Shown: piece after piece, positions 7,506 through 14,015 of the stretch
Numbering within the stretch: the first letter of the stretch is position 1
Layout of the letters: every line of letters starts with the position of its first letter
Assembly (NCBI GenBank): GCA_024636355.1
Contig: JAGXHH010000230.1
Span: 1-16,798 of the forward strand
Direction of reading: 5' to 3'
Length of the DNA: 16,798 bases
Source of the DNA: Desulfobacteraceae bacterium
GTDB taxonomy: Bacteria; Desulfobacterota; Desulfobacteria; Desulfobacterales; Desulfosalsimonadaceae
Translations under genes and position numbers: made by a program
Notes under the pieces: model-generated
Told to the model about the DNA's origin: nothing
The model's database searches: none
The model's input: the letters and a program-made list of their open reading frames with translations, nothing else

Positions 7506-7565
7506 GTAGGAGCGGGCCATGCCCGCGAAAATGCATCCGCCATCGCGGGCATGGCCCGCTCCTAC
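7506..7565. repeat. REPIN-like perfect inverted pair, family 3
   Basis: Two 23-base arms (7506-7528 and 7543-7565) are exact reverse complements around a 14-base loop. Each arm begins with GTAG on its own strand and contains a smaller hairpin, GCGGGC-cat-GCCCGC. Two REP units in inverted orientation are what is called a REPIN, the form thought to be mobilised by RAYT transposases. Perfect arms suggest recent acquisition or strong selection. Confidence 0.8.
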
Positions 7566-7711
7566 AGACCCCTTTCGACGTTCACCGGGAATTGCTGGCG
7601 CATTGTGAATTGCGAACTTAGAAAAGCAACTGGAGTTTTCCGGATAACCAAATTCGACTAATTATTCATCTGCTTCGCCCCAATAACCAGATTGAACGTT
7701 TGATAATCCGG

Positions 7712-8965
7712 TTACAGAATTCGAATCTTTCCCAGCCGGAGGATCGAATCGAATGATTTCAGGTGGGTTGAGGTCAGGTGGATGCCCCCGACGGCGGCCC
7801 GCTGGAGTGTGCTGGCAACGTAGCCTGTACGCCGTGCCGGATCGAAGTGGGCCATGACGTACTGATAGACCGCTTCCTTGGCGGCGGCAAGGGCGGTGCC
7901 GGCAAGCACGCGATCGCCCCGGATCATGAAGGTGTCGAGATCGCCGAAGGAAAGGACCATCGGTTTTCCGGAAGGGGCAAACGGCAGGAGCGGTTCTCCG
8001 GAAAAAAGGCGTTTCAGGTTTTGCGCGGTATGCCGCCCCATATCGAGCCCGTGGTAGGCCTGTTTGCTTATCGGTTCCGGCAGCATCGCCGCATCACCGG
8101 CCACAAATACATTCTCAAAATACCGGCTTTGAAGCGTGTTGTGCACCGGCGCCCAGGGGTCGTCCTCTTTTTTCAAGCCCCATGCCGAAAGTTCCGGCGG
8201 AGCGATGATACCGCCGGTCCAGATGATGAGATCCGACGGAAGCTGTGTGCCGGAGCCAAGCGTTATCCGCGTTTTTGAAGCCCGGGTGAGCCGCTCATTG
8301 AAATGAAATGTAACCGGCTGGTCTTCGCAGATCCGGCGGATCTCACTGTCGACCACGCGGGGTGCCGATGGGAGGAGTGCTTTTTCGCTTTCGATCAAGT
8401 TTACAGCGACATCTGCTTTGTGTCGGTAAGCGCGAAGCACCTCTCCTAAGGATTCAATCCCCTCGAGCCCTCCGCCGACGATAACCAGGCGGACCGGGTC
8501 GCCTTTGCCGGCAAGCTGTCGGAGCCGGATGCCGATAGCCTGGCAGTCCCGGATGGCTTTAAACGGCATGAGCAACTGGTTCGGGTCCTTTACCGCCCCT
8601 GGGTTGTTTATGCCTCCGATGGCTACCACGCAGGCGTCATAGCCGAAGCTTACCCCCGACGCCGTGGTAAGCCGGGAATTTTTCGGATCGATTGTTGTTG
8701 CCGTATCCTGGAAAAAATCGTGTCCGCAGCGGCCAAGAATTTGTTCCTTGTTCAGGCGGAGCTGTTCCGGCTGTTTGCAGCCCGAAACGAGTTCATGAAT
8801 ATTCGGCGTGAATTCGAAGGAAAGGCGCGGATCGACCACGGTTACCCGAAAATGGGCCGGCAGGCGGACGGCCGTCTCCAGGCCGGCGAAATTGCCGCCT
8901 GCGATCACCACCCTGGGTCTCGAGGGGTCGTACATGCGACGGAGTTTTGAAGTGAAGTGTTTCAT
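7712..8965 (-). CDS. FAD/NAD(P)-dependent oxidoreductase, NDH-2-like
   Basis: The 417-residue flavoprotein has an FAD-binding Rossmann start VVIAGGNFAGLE (19-30), a second dinucleotide fold VIVGGGLEGIES (161-172), the AIGG strand end near 115-118 and the C-terminal FAD motif FVAGDAA (287-293). The length and order match the type II NADH dehydrogenase / COG1252 family, peripheral membrane enzymes that pass electrons from NAD(P)H to quinone. No CxxC redox pair is visible, so it is not a disulfide reductase. Physiological acceptor is unknown. The ATG at 8965 has an AGG directly adjacent but no properly spaced Shine-Dalgarno; ATG 8935 (MYDPSRP) is a possible shorter start. It stands alone on the minus strand. 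Confidence 0.82.
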   Translation of the reverse strand: MKHFTSKLRRMYDPSRPRVVIAGGNFAGLETAVRLPAHFRVTVVDPRLSFEFTPNIHELVSGCKQPEQLRLNKEQILGRCGHDFFQDTATTIDPKNSRLTTASGVSFGYDACVVAIGGINNPGAVKDPNQLLMPFKAIRDCQAIGIRLRQLAGKGDPVRLVIVGGGLEGIESLGEVLRAYRHKADVAVNLIESEKALLPSAPRVVDSEIRRICEDQPVTFHFNERLTRASKTRITLGSGTQLPSDLIIWTGGIIAPPELSAWGLKKEDDPWAPVHNTLQSRYFENVFVAGDAAMLPEPISKQAYHGLDMGRHTAQNLKRLFSGEPLLPFAPSGKPMVLSFGDLDTFMIRGDRVLAGTALAAAKEAVYQYVMAHFDPARRTGYVASTLQRAAVGGIHLTSTHLKSFDSILRLGKIRIL

Positions 8966-9162
8966 CCTGGATAAAATATGGTTTCTTCAGACGAGGGTTT
9001 CAAGTGCAATTGCAATATTGATGGCCTTGTAAAAAGCTGAAAACTTGTTCAAAAAACAAGAAACTCGGGATTAGTAGCACAGAGAACTGCCTTTTTATTT
9101 GGCCATCTTTTCAAGCGGTATTATTTTTCCGAATGCGAATAACGAAATCTGTTTTGTGCTCA

Positions 9163-9178
9163 TGCACGTGCACGTGCA
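9163..9178. promoter_or_regulatory. 16-bp perfect palindrome upstream of the DUF427 gene
   Basis: TGCACGTGCACGTGCA is self-complementary over 16 bases and is built of repeated GCACGT units. It ends 31 bases before the DUF427 start, a place where an operator could lie. A simple-sequence origin (alternating CA/GT) is also possible. Confidence 0.35.
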
Positions 9179-9209
9179 CGGCTCTTGGGTTAAATAGAAG
9201 GATCATATC

Positions 9210-9722
9210 ATGTGGGAATACACCGGCCGGAAACGGCCTGATTTTGCCAGGGAGCCCGGGCAGGGACAGGAATCGGTCTGGGATTACCCGAGACCGCCCA
9301 GGATCGAACCGGACAGCCGCCGGGTAGAGGTATATGCCGGTGACGAAACACTTGCCGACTCCGTTCGAGCCTGCCGGGTTCTTGAGACCGCCAGTCCGCC
9401 GACATTTTATCTGCCTCCCGAAGACGTGAACCACAACCTGCTCGTCTCCGTGCCGGGCAGCACCCATTGCGAGTGGAAAGGTAAGGCCCGCTATTTTGCG
9501 CTTGCTTCTGATCCGGAGAGAAAAAAGGTCGGGTGGACCTATCCGGAGCCGACCCGGGCCTTTGAAAGCATCCGCGGTTTTTTTTCTTTTTATCCGGCAA
9601 TGCTCACCTGTCTGGTCGCCGGCCAACGGGTGCGCCCTCAGCCCGGAAAATTCTACGGCGGATGGGTCACGGATGAAATCATAGGGCCGTTCAAGGGGGA
9701 GCCCGGCGCTTCGCACTGGTAA
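9210..9722 (+). CDS. DUF427 domain protein
   Basis: The 170-residue protein is a single DUF427 (COG2343) domain. Its hallmarks are LADSVRACRVLETASPPTFY (about 48-67) with YLPPEDV, then CEWKGKARYF (87-96), FYPA (127-130) and a C-terminal GGWVTDEIIGPFKG. The fold is a small beta-rich one and the biochemical role is not established. AGAAGGA at 9196-9202, seven bases upstream, fixes the start. It lacks a signal peptide and is likely cytosolic. It is monocistronic: a 244-base gap with a palindrome precedes it and a gene-free stretch of about 500 bases follows. Confidence 0.85.
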   Translation: MWEYTGRKRPDFAREPGQGQESVWDYPRPPRIEPDSRRVEVYAGDETLADSVRACRVLETASPPTFYLPPEDVNHNLLVSVPGSTHCEWKGKARYFALASDPERKKVGWTYPEPTRAFESIRGFFSFYPAMLTCLVAGQRVRPQPGKFYGGWVTDEIIGPFKGEPGASHW

Positions 9723-10220
9723 TGTGATATGGTTCGATCCGGCTGCATCTGTTCCTCCGGGCCAGGTCAGAGGCAAAGGGCTATGCCTGGATTCATCAAG
9801 CAGGGAATCCAGGAGCCAGAATTCAGAATCCAGAATAAGGATTCGCCTTCGGCTCAATCAGGATAGAGAATATGCCGGAGCGGAGCGACATCCGAATACC
9901 TTCTGGCTCCTGGCTCCTGTATTCTGGATTCTTTTCTAACGAACCAGGGGAATAAAGCCCCTTTCAGGGACAACCAAAACCTGGTCCTCTGGGCCAGAAT
10001 ATTTATTTCTTCCTTTCAAAACTGTTTCCAATCTTACCCGGCGGTATTTAAATGCCTATCGAGTTGTCGTATAAGAGATTTTCATTTTTTGAACACGATG
10101 AATGACGGATTGACGGAGGTCGACTTCAGCTTATCTTGAGAGTTGAAACCGGCATGATTTGCGATGCCCCGGAAGGACAAGTCCCCATTACGGAAATGCC
10201 GATGCAATCGGGAGGCGAAC
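9723..10220. other. Gene-free region with crossed inverted words
   Basis: This stretch of nearly 500 bases has no supported gene. Its first half contains the inverted words described at 9811-9932. The second half is AT-rich and ends in the ribosome-binding site GGGAGG at 10210-10215 of the following membrane protein. An antisense frame crossing 9111-9857 is a shadow of DUF427 and the repeat. Confidence 0.55.
9811..9932. repeat. Inverted pair of 'CAGGAGCCAGAA / AGAATCCAGAATA' words
   Basis: AGGAGCCAGAA (9811-9821) has its exact complement TTCTGGCTCCT at 9901-9911, and AGAATCCAGAATA (9825-9837) has its complement at 9920-9932. The two pairs are in the same order on both sides, so they cross and cannot form one nested hairpin. 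The words look like a dispersed intergenic repeat inserted in both orientations. Confidence 0.6.
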
Positions 10221-10811
10221 GTGAATACTCAATCTCCATTCCTCAACTGGCTGTATGTCTCGGGTATCCTGATGCTTGTCGCCTGGCTCGATTACATCAC
10301 CGGACATGATTTCGGGTTTTTCGTCTTCTATTACATACCCACCGCTCTTGCAGTCTGGCTGTTGAGCCTGTATGCGGCGGTTTTAGTGGCCGTCATTTCG
10401 GCGCTTCTCTGGTTCTGGACGGATGTAGCAGGTGGAAAGATTTTTCCTGATGCGTTCACAGCCGTCTGGAATACAAGCATACGGCTTGCGGCGTTTTTGG
10501 TTATCGCCTTCGGTGGGCACCGGATTCGCGAACTGCTGAATAAGGAACTGCAGACATCGGAAAGCCTGCGCCGGGCACTTGCCGAACTCACCATTCTGGA
10601 AGGCATTCTGCCGATCTGTGCGTCATGCAAAAAAATCCGTAACCCGGAAAATGAATGGCAGCAGATGGAACGTTATATTACCGAGCATTCGGAAGCGCAG
10701 TTCAGCCACGGGCTCTGCCCGGACTGCGCCAGGCGATATATGCAGGAGGCCGGGTTGACAGACCGTTCCGAAAAAATGGAACCCGGAGAACAATCCGGCG
10801 ACAGCGGGTAA
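10221..10811 (+). CDS. Four-helix membrane protein with C-terminal CxxC/CxxC domain
   Basis: GTG 10221 is chosen because GGGAGG lies five bases upstream; an in-frame ATG at 10164 lacks such a site. The 196-residue protein has four predicted membrane helices (about 9-24, 33-48, 50-67, 80-98), in the style of small DUF4118/MASE-like sensor membrane domains, then a short coiled coil (100-128). The tail holds LPICASCKKIR (Cys133, Cys136) and FSHGLCPDC (Cys166, Cys169), four cysteines likely to bind one zinc. The same 'ILPICASCKKIR...W..ME.YI..HSEA.FSHG.CPDC' tail is common at the end of deltaproteobacterial sensors and response regulators. Here no kinase or receiver domain is attached, so it may be an orphan sensor or adaptor. 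Confidence 0.72.
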   Translation: MNTQSPFLNWLYVSGILMLVAWLDYITGHDFGFFVFYYIPTALAVWLLSLYAAVLVAVISALLWFWTDVAGGKIFPDAFTAVWNTSIRLAAFLVIAFGGHRIRELLNKELQTSESLRRALAELTILEGILPICASCKKIRNPENEWQQMERYITEHSEAQFSHGLCPDCARRYMQEAGLTDRSEKMEPGEQSGDSG

Positions 10812-10936
10812 AGGTTTCATGGGGAAGCGGGTACCGGGGGAATTTTTTCTGGATTGTTTCGGCGCAAATCGATATATCCACACAGTTGCGCTGAAAATGG
10901 AAAAAAACTGTCGATGCCCGAAAAGGAGTTTTGAAG

Positions 10937-11335
10937 ATGACGATTCAGGAGCAGGTCAAAAAAGACCTGATGCTGGCCATGAAGCAGAAGGACGAGGAAA
11001 AAAAAGGCGCCCTTCGCATCATTATGGGTGAATTTGCCCGGGCCGAAAATAAGACGCTTCCCGATGACGACGTCATCAGAATAATAAAGAAACTGATCAA
11101 GTCCGAACGCGAAACCCTGGCGCATGCCGGAGCGCACGAGGATACTCGGTATATCGAAATCCTGGAGGAATATACGCCTAAAGCGGCCACCGACGAAGAA
11201 ATCCGTCACTGGATTGAAGCGAATATCGATTTTTCTCAGTACAAGAACAAAATGATGACCATGCGCGACATCCTGGCCCATTTCGGCTCGCGTGCCGACG
11301 GCAACCGGGTCAAGGAACTCCTCCAGTCCCTGTAA
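10937..11335 (+). CDS. yqeY: GatB/YqeY domain protein
   Basis: The 132-residue protein is a stand-alone GatB/YqeY domain: an N-terminal helical bundle (IQEQVKKDLMLAMKQKDEEK) with the conserved ALRIIMGEF, then a small C-terminal helical unit containing YIEILEEYTPK and a final GSRADGNRVKELL. It is related to the tail of the GatB subunit of tRNA amidotransferase and may bind tRNA, but the role of the free protein is unsettled. AAAAGGAG at 10921-10928, eight bases before ATG 10937, fixes the start; an in-frame TTG at 10931 is less likely. Full family length (about 145-150 residues usual, slightly short here). It follows the membrane protein by 125 bases. Confidence 0.87.
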   Translation: MTIQEQVKKDLMLAMKQKDEEKKGALRIIMGEFARAENKTLPDDDVIRIIKKLIKSERETLAHAGAHEDTRYIEILEEYTPKAATDEEIRHWIEANIDFSQYKNKMMTMRDILAHFGSRADGNRVKELLQSL

Positions 11336-11338
11336 GCG

Positions 11339-11359
11339 GCAAATTGTTGTATAATTTGC
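11339..11359. terminator. Weak stem-loop just after yqeY
   Basis: GCAAATT (11339-11345) and AATTTGC (11353-11359) form a 7-bp stem with a 7-base loop, three bases after the stop codon. The stem is AT-rich and no T-run follows, so it is at best a weak or factor-assisted terminator. Confidence 0.25.
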
Positions 11360-11439
11360 TCAAGTGGGCTCTTGCTCGTGATCTTAATCTTAATCTTACT
11401 TTTAATCTCAATCTTTGACAAACTCCCAAAAAGCAAAAC

Positions 11440-11523
11440 TAACCACAGAGAGCTCAGAGGTCACAGAGATAAGGCCTTTATAATAAACGCATTTCTCTGT
11501 GAGCTCTGCGTCCTCTGTGGTTA
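11440..11523. repeat. Imperfect inverted repeat 'TAACCACAGAG...CTCTGTGGTTA'
   Basis: TAACCACAGAG at 11440-11450 and CTCTGTGGTTA at 11513-11523 are perfect complements, and the inner parts (ACAGAG-type words) pair imperfectly, giving arms of about 33 bases around a loop of about 20 bases. The CACAGAG-rich wording resembles a dispersed intergenic repeat found in many environmental genomes. It lies between yqeY and the converging lipoprotein gene and could end transcription from both sides. Confidence 0.6.
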
Positions 11524-11607
11524 GGACGTCGAGCGGTTTTTTGGGGTTGCGCGAGGTAAGAGCAGGTCGGAATTTTCGAATCGGTCGATGGCCGGACCGA
11601 TGGATGT

Positions 11608-12000
11608 TTATTCTTCCTGGACGGCCGTGCCCACATAGGTGCGTTCTATTTCCGAATAGATCGGAGGCAGAATGCCGGTATATTTATAGGACGTCATGAT
11701 GTCTTTGATTCCGGTCGCCTTGTCGCCGAACTTGAGCTGTGCCGCTTTCCAGAGCAGCCCGTTGCCGCCTTCGCCTTCAATAACGATTCCCAGGATGCAT
11801 TTGGCATCCGCGTGTGCGGTAACCATGCCTAAAACGGTGTAGCTTTTGGCCTGGTAGGTGGTCAGGGTTCCCGCACCGTTTACACCGATCGGCATAGAGC
11901 TGCGCCCCATGTATTCCACCCATCCGGCACAACCCGACAGCATTAAAACCATAGAAAGAAGTACAAAAAGAATAGTCGTTCGTAATGTGATGATCTGCAT
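11608..12000 (-). CDS. Small lipoprotein, possibly TRL/DUF6567-like
   Basis: The 130-residue product has a type II signal peptide with lipobox LSGC (Cys24, Ala at +2, outer-membrane type). AGGAGA six bases upstream fixes ATG 12000; a longer frame to 12108 has no support. After the lipobox comes a WVEYMGRSSMP linker, then YTVLGMVTAHADAKCILGI and a helix LLWKAAQLKFGDKATGIKDI. The 'VLG.V...ILGI...A...G.A.GI.DI' layout resembles TRL-like or DUF6567 small lipoproteins, but I am not certain. Its envelope role is unknown. It is a single gene on the minus strand between two dispersed repeats. Confidence 0.7.
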   Translation of the reverse strand: MQIITLRTTILFVLLSMVLMLSGCAGWVEYMGRSSMPIGVNGAGTLTTYQAKSYTVLGMVTAHADAKCILGIVIEGEGGNGLLWKAAQLKFGDKATGIKDIMTSYKYTGILPPIYSEIERTYVGTAVQEE

Positions 12001-12145
12001 CGTTTTTCTCCTGCTAAGCGGCCGGCCATCGATCGCTTCGAACGATCTATATACCAGTAGTATTTCCTCATTGGCAATTGCTATCTTCGTCATCGGCTGA
12101 AAATTCACTCTGCAGAGCCCGGTATTCCAGAGGCGCTTCGGTTGT

Positions 12146-12168
12146 GTAGGTCGGGATTCACATCCCGA
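12146..12168 (+). repeat. REP-like repeat, family 1
   Basis: GTAG (12146-12149) followed by the TCGGGAT/ATCCCGA hairpin. It lies directly beside composite copy B, separated from it by about 16 bases, and is in the same orientation as the family 1 unit at the far end of that copy. Confidence 0.75.
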
Positions 12169-12184
12169 CGCTGGGTATGGACAA

Positions 12185-12368
12185 CTGCCCCATTCCTGAA
12201 GGGCGATTCGTGAATCGCCCCTACATCATGGACCGAGCAGTGCCATGTTACGCCGCTGTACAATGGTTTATTCGTAGGGGCGATTCACGAATCGCCCCCT
12301 GTAAGGGCGAAAGATTTCGCCCTTACAGGCGGTTTCTTCAGTTGTGTAAGTCGGGATTCACATCCCGA
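12185..12368 (+). repeat. Composite REP array, copy B (inverted relative to copy A)
   Basis: On the plus strand it contains family 2 units at 12201-12224 and 12274-12299, an intact GTAAGGGCGAAA-gat-TTTCGCCCTTAC-type hairpin at 12301-12326 and a family 1 unit with GTAA head at 12346-12368. Its reverse complement aligns to 5327-5508 over the full length with about ten differences. The middle hairpin is intact here and decayed in copy A, so copy B is closer to the ancestral form at that point. Confidence 0.85.
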
Positions 12369-12524
12369 TGAGGACTGCCCACCACTGGAGCGAACCGGAA
12401 AACCCGATTTTCTTTTGTTACCTAAAAAAAATAAGCATTTCCTGCGTAAAAACATCTGACCTCTTGATGTGAAGCCCGAAGGGGACAGCCCTTTACGCCA
12501 TGCCTTTTGCCATGCCTTTTTGAA

Positions 12525-12554
12525 TTGACAAGCAGGGCGAAAGTTACCTAAATC
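12525..12554 (+). promoter_or_regulatory. Possible sigma70 promoter of the UDG-fold operon
   Basis: A perfect TTGACA (12525-12530) is followed after 18 bases by TAAATC (12549-12554), which matches the -10 box only at three positions. The spacing and placement, about 75 bases before the first gene of the operon, are suitable, but the -10 element is weak. Confidence 0.3.
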
Positions 12555-12627
12555 GATGGCAGGTTTAGTGCGTGCCGGAAAAATAGAGAATGTATGCCCG
12601 TTGGATTTCAGGTGAAGAGGACAGAAG

Positions 12628-12996
12628 ATGAACCGTAAACTGAAAAAAGTAAAAGAGATCGCCGACTTCTGGTTGACATATCCGGTGGACTGCGAGTTTT
12701 CGGACAGCCGGCCGGCGAATATGGAAGCATTCCGGGAAGCAGAAGCCTATACGGTCCTGCTTTCCGAGCCTTCCGCCAAAGGGCGGGTGCTGATGAAAAT
12801 CGTTCCCAAAGGCCGGCCGCTTGCCGGTTTTTCGGACCAGGACCGTGAAAATATTGCGTACAATGAACTCAACCTGTTCCGGATCACTATGATATTCCAG
12901 GAAATGGAAGAAAAAAAGCTTCGGCTGGACAAAACAGGGCGTCGGCAGCTCAAGGAGTACCTGTCCCAACGCGAAGCCGAACAGCAGGGCGGTTGA
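12628..12996 (+). CDS. Hypothetical protein, first gene of UDG-fold operon
   Basis: I do not recognise this 122-residue protein. It has no signal peptide or membrane segment. The N-terminal half (residues 1-60) is mixed, with FWLTYPVDCEFSDSRPANM and a strand VLMKIVPKG. The C-terminal third is a highly charged helix (FQEMEEKKLRLDKTGRRQL to the end), coiled-coil-prone. The start ATG 12628 has purine-rich GAAGAGGACAGAAG upstream. Its stop overlaps the start of the UDG-fold gene by one base (TGATG), so the two are probably translated together and may act together. Confidence 0.7.
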   Translation: MNRKLKKVKEIADFWLTYPVDCEFSDSRPANMEAFREAEAYTVLLSEPSAKGRVLMKIVPKGRPLAGFSDQDRENIAYNELNLFRITMIFQEMEEKKLRLDKTGRRQLKEYLSQREAEQQGG

Positions 12997-13616
12997 TGAG
13001 CGGTATTCTTGAAAGATACCGGGTCAATGACCTGATCTTTGATCCCGATGCCGTCCGGCTGGTCTTCCTCCTGGAATCGCCGTATACCGATGAAGTCGTT
13101 CACGGTCATCCCCTGGCCGGCAGCTCGGGGAGGAGCATGGCGCGATTTTTCGTGGAAAAAGTAGCGTACTTCGGGGCCTGGGACCCGAAAGTCCCGATCG
13201 GCTGCCAGATACGTGATCGGGAGGAGTCAAAAATCGGCCTGGTGAACTGTTCCAATTACCCGCTGGACCGGTCCGTTTATTCTCCCGTCGATTATGCCGC
13301 GTTTGCGGAAAAGATCGACGGGTGGGATCTGATCCGGAAAAATCCGAAAGCCACCCGGCGCAACAATGCGGACCACTGCGTCCTGGCAGAAGACATCGTT
13401 GCCGATCTTTCCAACCGCCTGCACCGGGTGCCGAACGACGCGCTTATCATACCCTGCGGGGATGTCGCCCGGACCCTGCTCGAAAAATGCCTCGACCGGC
13501 GTCTGCCCGTCTATGATCAAAAGGTGCCCCATCCGTCCCGGAATCTCTGGTTTTCGGAAAGGCATTTCCGTGATAAACTCCATTTCATCGAAACGATTAC
13601 CCGCCGACTGACTTGA
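12996..13616 (+). CDS. Divergent uracil-DNA-glycosylase-fold protein
   Basis: The 206-residue protein shows the motif order of the UDG superfamily: LLESPYTDEVVHGHPLAGSSG-type segment at 25-45 (compare GEaPGxxEdxxGxPFxGxaG of families 4/5), VNCSNYPL at 83-90 (compare the NxxKCRP strand), ALIIPCGDVARTLLEK at 149-164 (compare the LGxxAxxxLL helix) and VPHPSRN at 177-183 (compare the HPS loop). The catalytic-loop residues differ from known families: ESPYTDE replaces GEAPG, and the Cys residues (70, 85, 128, 154, 165) are not in the 4Fe-4S pattern of family 4. It could be a repair glycosylase of new specificity or a non-glycosylase relative. ATG 12996 overlaps the previous stop codon; a TTG at 12993 is in frame. 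Fold assignment is inference from motifs. Confidence 0.6.
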   Translation: MSGILERYRVNDLIFDPDAVRLVFLLESPYTDEVVHGHPLAGSSGRSMARFFVEKVAYFGAWDPKVPIGCQIRDREESKIGLVNCSNYPLDRSVYSPVDYAAFAEKIDGWDLIRKNPKATRRNNADHCVLAEDIVADLSNRLHRVPNDALIIPCGDVARTLLEKCLDRRLPVYDQKVPHPSRNLWFSERHFRDKLHFIETITRRLT

Positions 13617-13629
13617 GTGTTTAACGACG

Positions 13630-13749
13630 ATGGGTTATTGGGAGTATCCACCCTATGTGTGCGTGAAAAAAAAGCCAGGGCTGCAAAAAAGCTGTGAACG
13701 GGTGGTCACGCCGGAAAGAGGTCTTTATAAGAAAACGGCAAAGAGGTGA
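13630..13749 (+). CDS. 39-residue ORF resembling a SWIM-protein N-terminus (possible remnant)
   Basis: This frame begins MGYWEYPPYVCVKKKPG and ends KKTAKR. The opening resembles the start of bacterial SWIM zinc-finger proteins (M..W.YPPYV.V..KK), which are several hundred residues long and often neighbour SNF2 helicases. It is basic, ends before any zinc ligands, and has no good Shine-Dalgarno. It lies 13 bases after the UDG-fold gene, and its end overlaps the ribosome-binding site of the next gene. It may be a translated microgene or the stub of a deleted SWIM gene. Similarity is from memory and by eye. Confidence 0.35.
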   Translation: MGYWEYPPYVCVKKKPGLQKSCERVVTPERGLYKKTAKR

Positions 13750-13754
13750 GGAAA

Positions 13755-14015
13755 ATGACGGAACGGCCGGGCATTCCCATCACGATTCACGTTGATTGCT
13801 ATTCGGGCTACCGCGGGGAGCAGGAGCCAGGGACCGTATATTTCGGACAACACGCCGTGGCGGTAGCCGAAATCCTGGATCGATGGATTGCACCCGATCA
13901 TCGCTATTTCAAGTTCCGCGGAGACGATGGGGCACGCTATATTATCCGGCACGACGAGCGCGAACAACTCTGGGAACTGACCCACTTCGAAAGTCGAGAA
14001 GAAGGTATCCGGTGA
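13755..14015 (+). CDS. Conserved small protein (hypothetical)
   Basis: The 86-residue cytosolic protein has the core HVDCYSGYRGEQEP, VAEILDRWIAPDHRYFKFR and DDGARYIIRHDEREQLWEL. This layout (VDCYSGYR...P..F.....V.EILD.W...D..YFKVR.DDG..YILRHD) matches a small family I recall in deltaproteobacteria and relatives, possibly near DUF6504, with no known function. Conserved Asp, Cys and His are present but no catalytic motif is clear. AGAGGTGAGG upstream supports ATG 13755; an in-frame GTG at 13746 is an alternative. It is the last gene of the operon that begins at 12628. A G-rich run follows its stop. Confidence 0.7.
   Translation: MTERPGIPITIHVDCYSGYRGEQEPGTVYFGQHAVAVAEILDRWIAPDHRYFKFRGDDGARYIIRHDEREQLWELTHFESREEGIR

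Larger units (their letters stand above)
7242..7711. other. Gene-free region with two REP-like palindromes
   Basis: This stretch of 470 bases lies upstream of the metallopeptidase-like gene and downstream of the oxidoreductase, both on the minus strand. It contains one single REP-like unit (7397-7422) and one REPIN-like inverted pair (7506-7565). The rest is AT-richer, with no supported gene and no clear terminator. Confidence 0.6.
12001..12627. other. Gene-free region, mostly REP array
   Basis: Between the lipoprotein gene (minus) and the UDG-fold operon (plus), this stretch holds the family 1 unit at 12146-12168, composite array copy B at 12185-12368, and an AT-rich part with a possible promoter at 12525-12554. 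A plus-strand reading frame of 64 codons at 12177-12371 is entirely inside the repeat and is not a gene. Confidence 0.65.

Noticed and set aside
8966..9000. Promoter with a -10 TATTTT seven bases before the oxidoreductase ATG
   Set aside because: The nearest -35 TTGAAA is 19 bases away, too far for a confident sigma70 call.
9111..9857. Minus-strand frame of 248 codons
   Set aside because: Antisense to the DUF427 gene, and its N-terminus (ILDSEFWLLDS) translates the dispersed repeat at 9811-9932.
5327..12368. Composite transposon bounded by the two inverted arrays
   Set aside because: The arrays carry no transposase, the genes between are ordinary chromosomal functions, and REP arrays occur commonly in intergenic gaps.
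12177..12371. Plus-strand frame of 64 codons
   Set aside because: Lies wholly inside REP array copy B and only translates the repeat.
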